64,000 nucleotides of DNA from Ochotona curzoniae (taxonomy: Eukaryota; Chordata; Mammalia; Lagomorpha; Ochotonidae), in contig NW_024464918.1 in NCBI RefSeq assembly GCF_017591425.1, positions 7,686,001 to 7,750,000 on the forward strand, given 5' to 3'. Below, one piece after another: positions 12,346 through 23,080 of the stretch; positions within the stretch are counted from its first letter, which is position 1; each line of letters starts with the position of its first letter. The notes under the pieces were generated by a model. The model was not told where the DNA came from. It saw only the letters and a program-made list of their open reading frames with translations, and did not search any database. Made by a program: the position numbers and the translations under genes.

Positions 12346-14059
12346 CCAGCTTCCCTGATTCATCCTAATAATCCCTTTGGAATTTAGCCCAGCATTCTGG
12401 TTTAAGAAAAGCTTCCTTCCATTCACTCCTGTTACTTAATGTTCATACGTAAATATTCTAATGTGTCTGGCATCTTTCTAAATGACTCAGGGACCCATTT
12501 TTAAAAGACAGCACCTTTATTTCCCAAGTTGAAACTCACACTCATTACTTTTTAAATCTTCTGTTTCCTATTAAGCCAAATCTTTGCCTGGTTTTGCCCT
12601 TGTCTTTGCACCACTTGGCCTCCCCACTTTAAGACTCAGCCATAATGTCTATATCTGATACCTTCCATTAATGCCATCCTTGATAAGTGTGTCTCTACAG
12701 AATATTATTATTTCGCTGCAATATGTAGGGCATTACATAGACAAGATAAATAACTGATTCAACACTCCTGAAAGATAACTCTTAAGTACCCAGATGTTCA
12801 TTGCTTCCATTTTCATTATTGAAATAATTAGGTTTTGTGTGTGTGTGATTAGTGTTTATGAACTCACCCTGTATAAGCAAATAAAATAGTGCACAGGATA
12901 TTCCTGAAGTGATAGGTCACATTAAGAATCCCAAGACAGGTGCATGTGTTATGGCAATGAAACTGGGGCAAAGCCAAGCACTTAGAGCCAAACAGAATGA
13001 ATTCTCAGTTTCTGACCCCTCCCTTGCACTCCAGAAGCCTCTGGTTCACTTGTCACAAAGCTATTCTTTAGGGAACAAAGCCTGTTCTGTTGAGGCGGGT
13101 GCAGCTTCCAGCAAAGCAAGCCTCGCCATGATCCAACTGTAGCTGAGAAGCATGGAAGGCAAAGGAAGCAATTTTGACAAAGAATAGCAAGAGCTGTCTA
13201 TACAAATGTAGAACAAAAACAGAAAAAGGCATAAAAGGTATTGATAATTAATTTAAAATACCATAAGGAAACCATAGCTAAAAGTGGGGAGGAAAATAGA
13301 GCCTCAACAAAGACAAATAAAACTACCAAGGCCATGAAAGGAAATGCCCCAACACATTGGACTGCTAGCACAACATCTGAGATTTTTCCTGTAATTACGG
13401 CTCTCCTTATCCCATCTTAGATTCATAGAAAATTTTGAGTGGATAGGGGATTATTTCATGCTGGGAATATAGAAATAAGTTTGAGCAAATTGCCCATTTG
13501 TGATTATTTAAATAAAACATCATAATTGGAATATGCTGTCGATAAAGGCAATTTTTTTTTCCTTCTCCCTCCTTTGTGTAAGAACAATACACTAAATGTT
13601 ATCTTGATTTTTTTAGTGCATTTCTGTAAATACTGTATTTAATGCCAGGTGCCCCCTCAATTTTACATTGTGATGGGCTACACAAAAAGAGGAGTAAATG
13701 CACTCAGAGTTGTTTTCCACACCACTTTGGCTCTGATAAATCATTAACAACATTCTCTGCTTGGACATCGTCTTCAGTGACAACTAGAAGCAGCCTGACT
13801 CAGTGATGACTGCATTTACTGGGTCTCATCGTTAGCACATTTTATTTCAATGACGGCTCCCTTATAAAGTCAGATTGGCTATCCTGATTTTCATAGTCTT
13901 CTTCAAAACAGAGATTTTTAAATGCAAGAGTTTCTCCTGCTTTTCTTTTGGCCTCAACAGAGAAACAGCTGAAGTATAGATGAATGTCTTGCATGAAAAT
14001 GCATCTTCCAAGGTAACCATTTGGCACAGAGTTAAACCATCACTTAGAATTCATGCATT
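12346..14059. other. Unassigned intronic sequence
   Basis: No recognised repeat or exon. Confidence 0.5.
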
Positions 14060-14372
14060 TCTTACTAAAGAACCTGAGTTCAAGATCGGATTCCACTTGC
14101 CCTTCCACTTTCCTGGGTGTGTGAATCCTGGGTTGTAGCAGGTGCTGCATCAAGCACTTGGTTGCTGCCATCCACACAGACCGTTAGACTGAGTTCTGAG
14201 TTCTTGGTTTGGGCCTGGAACAACACTACCTCTTGCGGATCTTTAGGTACTAAATCACCTGATGGAAGATCCTTTTGTCTCTGTCTCTCTTTGTGAGTGT
14301 GTGTGAGACAGACACTGTGTGGGTATAGAGCTGCATTTCAAATAGACATATATAAAAAAAATGAATACATCT
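14060..14372 (+). mobile_element. Very old C-SINE-like copy
   Basis: Degenerate blocks in order: 'GTTGTAGCAGGTGCTGCATC', 'TGATGGAAGATCCTTTTGTC' with a CT-rich run, and an A-rich end. Confidence 0.45.
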
Positions 14373-14462
14373 TTCTTAGGAGGGATAAATATGTGTCACA
14401 CTCCCATAAACCCAGTCATGCAATAACAACAGATTGACAGTCCTTGGTCTTTTCTTATTTCA

Positions 14463-15170
14463 GTATTTTTAAAATTTTTTTTATTTTTATTTTTTATGGT
14501 GTTTACATAGTTGATCAGGGTGGAAAGCATCCAGTATTAGGACAGAGTAGATGTGATTACTGTTTACAAATTTTCAAATTCTTCTTCCTGTATCTGGCAG
14601 AAGGCAAGAAGCCATACCCAGCCTCCAAACTGTCCCAGTACCCAAAGATGGGGAACAGCTACCCAATACCAACCAGGGATCCCCAATGTGGCACACACTA
14701 TCAAGGTTCTGCTCAAGTGGTTTTGATATTTCTAAAGTGCTATTGATCTCACCAATCCAAGGATGAGGGGAACCTATCCAGTGTCCATTGGCTAGCACAG
14801 TCAACCTTACAGTCTCCATTTGCCCTGATTTTTGCTGTCAATGTTTGGCTGGGGTAGTTGTTCAATTTTCTCTGTTTTCCTTCCTCTGTCATGGCATCAG
14901 ATGTCCTCTCCAGGCTCCCATAGGCTGTCATATCCTCCATATGTATCTTGGTCTGCCATCCTCTGCTCTGTATCCTCCTGGACTCACTGCTCCCCGCCCC
15001 CCGAGCTCACGGACCCAGCTACCAACCCACAGGTGGGCCCAGGACCTGGGCTCCACCAGACGCCCTTCCCCTGGGCTTCATGGACTCATCACTCACTGCA
15101 CAGGCTGACGCAAGAACCCAGGCAAAGAGACTCTGGGTCTGGACAGGATACGATCTTAATTTAACAGAAG
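14463..15170 (-). mobile_element. Module X copy B
   Basis: On the minus strand it ends 'CAACTATGTAAACACCATAA' followed by an A-rich tail. Upstream blocks match copy C: 'GAGAGGACATCTGATGCCAT', 'CTACCCCAGCCAA', 'CCAATGGACACTGGAT'. The far part (14990-15110) is unusually GC-rich and unlike copies A and C, so the right border is uncertain. Confidence 0.6.
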
Positions 15171-15363
15171 CTATCTAACTTATCTTATCATCTTAGAAGA
15201 GTTACTAGGTGATTTTACTTTTAAGCTACTACAGTTTTTTTTAATCATTTCTTATTTCAAGTACTATGTAAGTACAATAAATCAATTATACAGATACTTC
15301 TGAATGTCTGCATAGAACGGAGTTTAAAATAATTTCATTTTGTTTTTAAAAATACTTGAAACA
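15171..15363. other. Unassigned AT-rich spacer
   Basis: Nothing recognised. Confidence 0.4.
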
Positions 15364-15680
15364 GGCCCAGTGCAGGAGCCTAGTGGCTAAAGTCCTCACC
15401 TTGCATGTGCTAGGATCCAATATAAGTGCCAGTTCTAACCCTGGTGGCCCTTCTTCCCATCCAGCTCTCTGGTTATGGCCTGGGGAAGAAGTAGAGCATG
15501 CCCAAAGCCTTGGGACCCTGCATCCGCGTGGGAGACCTGGAAGAGGCTCTTGGCTCCTGGCTTAGGACTGGCACAGCTCTGGCTACTGCAGCCATTTGGA
15601 GAGTGAATCAGCAGATGAAAGATCTTCCTCTCTGTATATCTGACTTTCCAGTGAAAATAAACAAGTCTTGGAAAAAAAAT
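15364..15680 (+). mobile_element. C-SINE
   Basis: Starts GGCCCAGTGCAGGAGCCTAG, with 'CCAAAGCCTTGGGACCCTGC' and 'GAAGATCTTCC'-like 3' blocks. Mildly diverged; no clear target duplication. Confidence 0.92.
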
Positions 15681-16934
15681 TTGAAATCCATCCATACTCT
15701 TCATAATCCATTTTCCATAAAAACAAGAACCTTCCCTTCATATATTTTTCAAAGTATCACTCAAGAGATGATCAACACACTACATTACTTGAACACCTAT
15801 GGTGAGCAAGGCTTTAATTACCTGGCAAAGAAGACTTGGAAGGTTGACATGATTTCTCAGCACCGTAAGATATAAGGAGAAATACCAGAAAGGGTCGAGG
15901 GAAACCCACTATTAAGTAAATAAGAGGAAAGAGAATGCAATGTTAGGCTACAAGATCACTTCCCTACTGCTGACTCCTGGGATTTTAGGTTTAGAAAACT
16001 GAATGAACTATAAAAGAATCTGAAACCAACAATGCTAGCCAGCATTCTTGGTCTTGAATTGCCTTGCCAAACACTTGGTGGGTAGAATCATTCGATCAAG
16101 ATGGGCAGTTGATAGTCATGATAATGTCTGAAATATTTGAAGGCAACTTTTTAGTGTCTTTTTTCCATAAAGTACCTTTGTACTGAACTTTATGGAAAAT
16201 GACATCAGCAAGTACACACATATAGTCAGTGACAGATACAGCAACAACTAAGATTGTCTAAAACTCATGACTTTCGCTGTTAAGAAGCATTGGAAGAGTT
16301 TCAGGTATTTTATACAGGGTAGCATAATCTTTTCTGTAATAAATGGTTCCGAATATTCAACCAGGTAACAATGCTACAGATCATTGATTGATACAGATGT
16401 CAACCGTAAGGAAAGGAGGATATAACACTAAGTGAATCCTCTTAAAGAGAATGGACCATTCACATTGCTGCTGTCAAGGGAGCATCATGATTTCCACTGT
16501 CTCCCTTTTTTTTTTTTTTTAAGAATTTCCATTTTCAAAACTGGTAACTTGGCACATAAGTTGTAAAATTCATAGCTGGATTAATACAATGGTTTTCTCA
16601 AAGATATTTGTTAGTTTTCATATCTATCTACTTCTGCTTCCTCCTTTATTGCATTCTCAAAATTATTAATACAAAAAATAAGAAGAATACAGTGTCACTC
16701 TTTAGAAACATACTAATGAACTCCAACTATCCATTGGAACCTGTCCAAATTCTTGGCAAGCTAGTCAATGCTGTCCCCACTGGCCCCAAATCTGCTTGCT
16801 CAGCTGCACTGTGAGAGTTTACTGTGTTTCAGTAAGCACAACCGACACCTGACATTCTAAACGGTCAATAAATCTTAGTGGTTATAACAATGTTGAAGCT
16901 GGAAGATAACTGTCTCCCTTCACCAATTACTGTC
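15681..16934. other. Unassigned intron around the inverted repeat
   Basis: Apart from the inverted repeat and a poly(T) run at 16507-16520, nothing was recognised. Confidence 0.4.
16161..16199. repeat. Perfect 13-bp inverted repeat with a nested palindrome
   Basis: TTTTCCATAAAGT (16161-16173) and ACTTTATGGAAAA (16187-16199) are exact reverse complements around 13 bases. The junction also holds AGTAC-CTTT-GTACT (16171-16184), a second perfect inverted repeat that competes with the first. It could form a hairpin in RNA or mark a small DNA-transposon remnant. Confidence 0.85.
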
Positions 16935-17170
16935 CTTTATTTATTCATTCAACCAATACATACTGATCATTGTTTCAGTCACTCTCAATATGTTAATGAA
17001 ATAAAAACCCCAGTTTTCCATGTGTTTCTATTTTAGTGGCAAGAATAGCAGAAGAAATATAAACAAAATGAATATTTTATTAGAAATTGATAAACACTAA
17101 AAAGAAAAAGAAAACATGTAGAGACGATAAAATATGTCCAAAAAGAACTTGAATATTTGGGTAAGTCACT
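16935..17170. mobile_element. Possible ancient L2/MIR-class repeat
   Basis: 'TTATTCATTCAACCAATACA' and the following text resemble the mammal-wide 'TTCATTCAACAAATATTTAT' type. The rest is too eroded for a firm family call. Confidence 0.35.
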
Positions 17171-17180
17171 AGGGAAAATA

Positions 17181-17888
17181 CTGAGGTTTAAATTTGTCTC
17201 ATAAAAGTTTATGTTTGGAGGTCTGTTGTGATATCCTAGCAGCTCAAGTCCTCAACTTGCACACATCAAGATCCAAGACAGGCACCAGTTCTAATCCCAG
17301 GGGCCCCACATCCCATCCAACTCCCTGCTTGTGGCACAGGAAAGCAGTGGAGGATGTCCAAAGCTTTGGGACCCTACACCCGCGTTGGTGACCCAGAAGA
17401 GGCTCCTGGCTATGGATTGGCTCAGCTCTGGCCTTTGTAGTCACTTGGGGAGTAAATCATCGGATGGAAGATCTTCCTCTCTGTCTCTCCTTCTCTATAT
17501 ATATCTGATATTGCAATAAAAATAAAATAAACCTTTTTAAAAAGTTCATGCTTGGAAATTTAATCCTCAAATGTATACACTGGTAGCATTTTGGATATGA
17601 GACCTTGAGGAATCAAGTAAGATTTGGTGAGAGGCCACAACAAGGAGGGACCCTATGATGGATACCGCAGCTTTACAAAAACAGGAAGAGACCCAAGCTG
17701 GCAGGTGTTCTGTCTCCCCATAGGAAGCTCTTGGCCAAATTACGGTGCAGTGAGAAAAACCCCCACCATATATAATTTCCTGATCCTGGATTTCTCAGCT
17801 TCTAAGACTCCAAGAAATGAATTTCTTCACTTTATAAATTATTCAGTATCAGTCATTCTTCTATAGCTATCCACAACAGACTAAGAAG
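17181..17888 (+). mobile_element. MaLR-type LTR split by a C-SINE
   Basis: The LTR start ('TTTAAATTTGTCTCATAAAAG') lies left of the SINE. The rest resumes at 17557 ('ATTTAATCCTC', 'GAGGCCACAACAAGGAGGGA') and ends 'CAACAGACTAAGAAG', the usual MST/THE1-like terminus. It is a solo LTR fossil with no internal coding. Confidence 0.72.
17220..17540 (+). mobile_element. C-SINE inside the MaLR LTR
   Basis: Flanked by a 16-base duplication with two mismatches: AAAGTTTATGTTTGGA (17204-17219) and AAAGTTCATGCTTGGA (17541-17556). It therefore dates after the LTR. Confidence 0.93.
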
Positions 17889-18603
17889 ACTTCAGTGGCA
17901 AAGTAATATCTCAGACAGGAGCTAAAGAAACCAAAAGGCTGCTTCAAGTGTCTGTCAAGGTAATGAGTAAGGGAAGGGCTATTGCAAATATAAGGAGGTA
18001 GAGAGTGGAATGATCAGCTCAGACTAAGGTGGGGAGGGGTGCACCGGTAGGAGAATGATTCAGAAAGTTGAGAAGGCAGAACAACATTTGAGCTCACAGT
18101 GAAGATTTCGATTTGTTGAATGATATGGGGGACACTGAGGGTGACAAGCAGGGGAACAAGAAGACTGATTTGTTTCAAGCAAGGCCACGCTTCATGCTGT
18201 GAAAATTTAAGGATAATTGCAAGTTTTCCGCTTGGACAAATGGAAAAAGAAAAATACATCACTTCAATATATCCAGTGACTATATCCACAAAACCTTCAT
18301 GCCCATCCACTTTTGTCCATCTCCTTTGTTTTAGCCTAAGCTGCCATCATTTTAACATAATCAAGTAACATCATAAACATCATCTTTTGTTTGCACATAA
18401 TTTTTTAAATGCACAGAGCACTGCCATAGTTTACCTATTGATTTAGGAAATAAATTCACTCCTCATGCCCAGCAGCATCATACTCTACTTGTTCACTTGA
18501 TCTCTAACTTTATTATACCTCCCAGAACTTTTTTTTTTTTGCCATCTTTGGAAGTTCACAAATTGAAACATCTATTATAACCAACCCCTAGTTCGCAAAC
18601 TTT
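17889..18603. other. Unassigned intron
   Basis: No repeat or exon recognised. Confidence 0.5.
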
Positions 18604-18620
18604 AGAAATGTTAATTTTTC

Positions 18621-18953
18621 GGGCCCGGCGCGGTGGCGCAAGTGGCTAAGTCCTCGCCTAGCACGCCCGGGATCCCATATGGGCACCGGTTCTAATCCCG
18701 GCAGCCCCGCTTCCCTTCCAGCTCCCTGCCTGTGGCCTGGGAAAGCAGTCGAGGACGGCCCAAAGCTTTGGGACCCTGCACCCGCGCGGGAGACCCGGAA
18801 GAGGCTCCTGGCTTCGGATCGGCATAGTATCGGCCCGTTGCGCTCACTTGGGGAGTGAATCATCGGACGGAAGATCTTCCTCTCTGTCTCTCCTCTCTGT
18901 ATATCCGCCTTTCCAATGAAAAAATAATAAAAATAAATCTTTAAAAAAAAAAA
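18621..18953 (+). mobile_element. Young, near-consensus C-SINE
   Basis: GC- and CpG-rich start GGGCCCGGCGCGGTGGCGCA. It has an intact tRNA-related head and a 3' end 'CCGCCTTTCCAATG' plus an A-rich tail. A perfect 17-base target duplication, AGAAATGTTAATTTTTC, flanks it (18604-18620, 18954-18970). The middle 'CATAGTATCGGCCCGTTGCG' replaces 'CAGCTCCAGCCATTGCGGCC' of older copies. It looks like the youngest insertion in the window. Confidence 0.97.
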
Positions 18954-18970
18954 AGAAATGTTAATTTTTC

Positions 18971-19574
18971 TTTCTTTGCATCTGACTACAAATTAAATAT
19001 TAGGCCCTCAGGAAGGTTTGTCTGAAAATGTGTGCCACTCCCTGTAATTCCACCATCAATCCACTTTTCATTCCCATGTTTCATTTATCCATCTGACATT
19101 TATTGAGTGTCTACTTCCCACCACTTATGCCAACTCACTGTGTTCCTTGCAATTTGTGACTACATTTTCTGCCTCCAAAACTGGACCCCAAATCCCCACC
19201 AGAGGAAGGGCCTTCTGTGTTTTCCTCACCACTCTATCCTTCCTGTGGCATGGTAGACAATCAAAACCTGTTCTAGAATTAATGTTTGATGTTATTCAGA
19301 ATGTGGTGGTTTTTCCTTCAGCCTTCCAATGTAGAATTTATCTCATTAAAGTTTCATTACATAGGTAATTATTAATACCAACTTTAATAGCACACAGATT
19401 CCCAGAGACAGAATAACTTTCTTTTCCCATCATTAAGTCATTGAAAGTTCTGGCATAGCCATTTTTGAACTAAAATCTCTTTTGAATTGAGTAGATCACA
19501 ACTCTGGGATTGTGTCTAGCATCCACACCAACATATTTTAGAAGAAATTACTCACTTCTATTTTTTAAAAGTGT
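18971..19574. other. Unassigned intron
   Basis: A short 'CATTTATTGAGTGTCTACTT' near 19094 resembles an ancient MIR/L2 end; otherwise nothing. Confidence 0.4.
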
Positions 19575-19890
19575 GTATCACAGCACACTAGGATACGGTG
19601 CCATTTGGGATGGCCACACACTATACTGGACTGCCTGGTTTGGGTCCTGGCCACTTCTTGTCTATTCTAGCTTGCTGCAAATGTGCCCTGGGAGACAACT
19701 GACCATGACTCAAGTCTCTGAGCCTTTGCCACCCCTGTGAGAGACATGGATGGATTTCAAGGCTCCAGGTATCAGCCTGGTCTAGGTCTGGATGATGCAG
19801 GCATTCTGGAACTACAGCAGCAGATGGAAGTTTTCTTTCTTTAATTCTTTTTGTGTCACTCTATGTTTGAAAAAAATATGTCTTTTAAAA
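19575..19890 (+). mobile_element. Old C-SINE
   Basis: Degenerate copy with 'CACAGCACACTAGGATACGG', 'CCCCTGTGAGAGACATGGAT' and 'CAGCAGATGGAAG', then an A-rich end. Confidence 0.6.
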
Positions 19891-20050
19891 AGATACATAC
19901 AAAGTCATCAAGACTTGTGGCCAGTTCCAGAAGTTTAACAAAGGAGATACGTTATTTATGCTTATGACTCCCCATGACTCTATTGAACAACACCAAACTG
20001 GCCTGGAGGAGCATGCAAACTATTTTCCGCTTTCCTCAACTTCAAGAGGG

Positions 20051-20160
20051 TTTCCCGGTGTCACGTGTGAAGATGGAGCTGTGACGACCTTTCCCGGTGT
20101 CACGTGTGAAGATGGAGCTGTGACGACCTTTCCCGGTGTCACGTGTGAAGACGGAGCTGA
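20051..20160. repeat. 39-bp minisatellite, about 2.8 units
   Basis: Units start at 20051, 20090 and 20129 with TTTCCCGGTGTCACGTGTGA. The first two are identical; the third has one change (GATGG to GACGG) and is cut short. Each unit holds a CACGTG E-box and the first two end GCTGTGACGACC, which contains TGACG. In one frame it gives a 13-residue peptide repeat, but that frame has no other coding signal. Confidence 0.95.
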
Positions 20161-22997
20161 ACCTCTCCTCTCCAAGCGCGTCCATCTCCACAGCCACAGC
20201 CAGGCTCTGGGTCAGGGAGGCCTTTCCTGAGAGTTGTTTTTAAAAAGTCCTTTGCTCCGTTCCTCCCCTAAGTTACTCTGTCTATTCCACTGCTCTAGTT
20301 ACTTCTGTCTCAGCATTAAAATTACATCACATATTTATTGATAAATGTGTGATCAACCTTCTCAGTCTAGAATATAAATAGGAAGCAGCATAGATCTGGG
20401 TCTGTTCATAGCCACTATCTCATATGCTTAGAACATTGTTCAGGATACAGTCAAACATGCATAATAAATATTTAAGGCATGAATAAATTAATGCATACAT
20501 ATTTAAAATACACCAGTTACTTATTATACACTATTGACCAAAGTGGTGCTCTTGACGAGACAGTATTGAGAGCCTTTCCAAACTCCAACTGGAAGTCATG
20601 TGATTCTCTATGGAACAGCACACCAAGTGTAACAGAGGTAACGCAGGTAGTGGTTTACTAACAGGGGCTGTAACGCGAAACATTTTCAGAATTGGGCTTT
20701 TCTGATTGTGGGCCTCCAGGAATGAGTACACTTTCTGGCTCATGGGAGATCTGTAATAGACGCTTGTTGAACTGATCTGAAATTAGAACAAAACACTACA
20801 CTAGGACATGTGCTGCTTTAAACTCCAGCATCACTCAAACTATATTTAAACCATATTTACTTATTTATAAGTACCATTTAAATAGATGAATATAAATTCC
20901 TGTTGGGTAATTTTTGGTGATTTACTGAAATGCTCTATTTAAAAATGTCAAGTGGCCATTAGCAGTAAACCTTCAAGAAATTATCTGCCATAATATCCCT
21001 ACTTAAATATTGTCATTGCCTTATTTCACTTTATTGGCTTATTTTTTAAAAAATCTTACAAATTGCTAAGTTTTCCAAAAGCAATTCATTGTCAGTTTAA
21101 GGTGATAAAAACACATGGAACAGAAAGTAGAGCATGGGACTGCATCGTAGACTTGACAGAATGTTCCTATCCTCAGCTGCCAGCAGGGGGTGCTGGAGGG
21201 GGCTTGGACCTGAGTTATATCCAGAGGCGTCCTATCTTGAAACTGTCACTTTGAGCCAAGTTAAGACAAATTCTCTCTGTGTGAATATTTCTATGGATTT
21301 ATAAGGACGCTGTTTGGCACCTGTCAGTAAAATTCATCTTGTTTCCTTTATCTCATAAGTTACTTCACTCATTTTCTTTAATACGAGCATTTCTGAATTA
21401 GGAGCATTAATATAATTACTATCTTGATACATTGAAAATGAAATGAAAAAAAATTTACATTGATGCTTTATATTTATTTCTACATTCTGAGTTTTGTTTC
21501 ATTTTATTCTGTTTCTATCCAAATGCAGTGGAATCTCAATAAGTGTGAATCCTCCAAAAACAGATTACACCATCAGGGCCTGTTGTGATCCTTCCTACTT
21601 GAGGCAAATAAGGAAAGATGGTGCCCCATTCCATCTCACATCTGCAGTTTAGATATTTGTAATCAAGATGGAGCTTTCTCTGTAGAATTTCATGTCCTGA
21701 ATTATTAGATCAAATCATATAGATTAAAATAGCTGTAAAGACTTATCTACTCTCCCTTCAAAAGCTACCTAATTGGCAGTGAAGAACCATATGTTGTTTC
21801 TGACAAGTACAGATTCTGAAATAGACAGAGGTCGTGTTTTTCTGATTGTGATGCTATTTTCAAATTTTAAATATTAACCACAATGCGTTTCTCTCTAGGA
21901 GCATATTTAACCTAACTGCTGACGGAAGAAGCTGTGACCGCCTCATGCAATGCCTAGCAAAGACTGAGCTCCCCTGTAACAGGTGAGCCACTGTATACCT
22001 CACCTCACGTAACTCCTCAAAATGTCTTCACTAATGTTTCAGAATAAATACAATTTATACTTCCCCACAGGAGGTCCACAACTGGATAACTAACTTTAAC
22101 TTGAGGTCACAGATCATAAGGGTTATGGCTGAAATGAGTTGAGACTCAGATCTTTCAGGTGCCAAAGGACACCAGAGATCCTCTGAGTTGGTCTCAGTGC
22201 ATGAGCCTGGTATGCTAGTTAAAGCTCAGATTCCTCGGTCCTGTTTCCATAGTTTTTGTTTTGGAATGTCTGTTTCTACAGCATGACCTGCCGCACCTCT
22301 CTACAGGTCAGAAGTGATACTGACATTTCTCTCCCTTGCTCACATGTCAAAAACTACCATCCTGTACCATACTGTTGTTTGGAATGTAAGCTTTGGCAGT
22401 GACATTAATCCAACACTGATGTTCCAGTGGCATTATGCATTCTTTTACGAAAGTAGAAATATTACCAATGTAACAGTTATCAAAAGATTTAGATATTATG
22501 TGTGGAATTTTGGGCAATTTCATCTTTCCCTGTACTATTCTCAATATGTACAAATAATTCTTGTGATCAGTGAGTAAAAAGATGATGACATTTATAGGGG
22601 AAAAAAACAACAAAGCTCAGAACATTTTACTGAGAGCTAATCATCACAGCACCTTTTTTCAGGAAAGATATTATGCACAGACACACATATATATTTTTAC
22701 ACACATTTAACAGTTTTTAAAATTCATGAAAAATGAAGTAAGATGTAGTTTTATTTTGCTGTGAAACTTTTTGAAATCCATGTAAAGTCATAAATGACAC
22801 AGCTACAACCCAATCTATACACATCTGTGTATACACATACACCTACAAATCGTTATCGGGAAAAGAGATATAGAATACATTTATTCATTTTGGCCTAAAT
22901 AGGTTAGTCCAGAAGAACTCAGTTCAAATTCTGAATCCAGTGCTTAGTGTCCATTTAGTCACTGCTCTGATCCCCTTTCCTTCCCATCTTTTCTTTA
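20161..22997. other. Unassigned intronic sequence
   Basis: A 'CTTAGAACATTGTTCAGGAT..AATAAATATTTAAG' stretch near 20427-20475 resembles a MIR 3' end. The rest is unassigned. Confidence 0.45.
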
Positions 22998-23080
22998 TTC
23001 CTTCCTTCCTTCCTTCCTTCCTTCCTTCCTTCCTTCCTTCCTTCCTTCCTTCCTTCCTTCCTTCCTTCCTTCCTTCCTTC
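22998..23080. repeat. (TTCC)n microsatellite, 83 bp
   Basis: An uninterrupted run of 20.75 TTCC units. It sits in a longer pyrimidine-rich stretch and is purine-only on the opposite strand. Confidence 0.98.

Noticed and set aside
14990..15110. CpG island or TENM2 promoter
   Set aside because: The patch is short, has few CpGs, lies inside or next to a repeat, and is downstream of the coding exon on the gene strand.
18621..18700. A tRNA gene in the SINE head
   Set aside because: The head is tRNA-related with A- and B-box-like words, but it continues straight into the SINE body and cannot fold as a full tRNA.
19958..20230. Repeat protein with a 13-residue unit
   Set aside because: The periodic peptide is the translation of the 39-bp minisatellite; nothing else supports coding.
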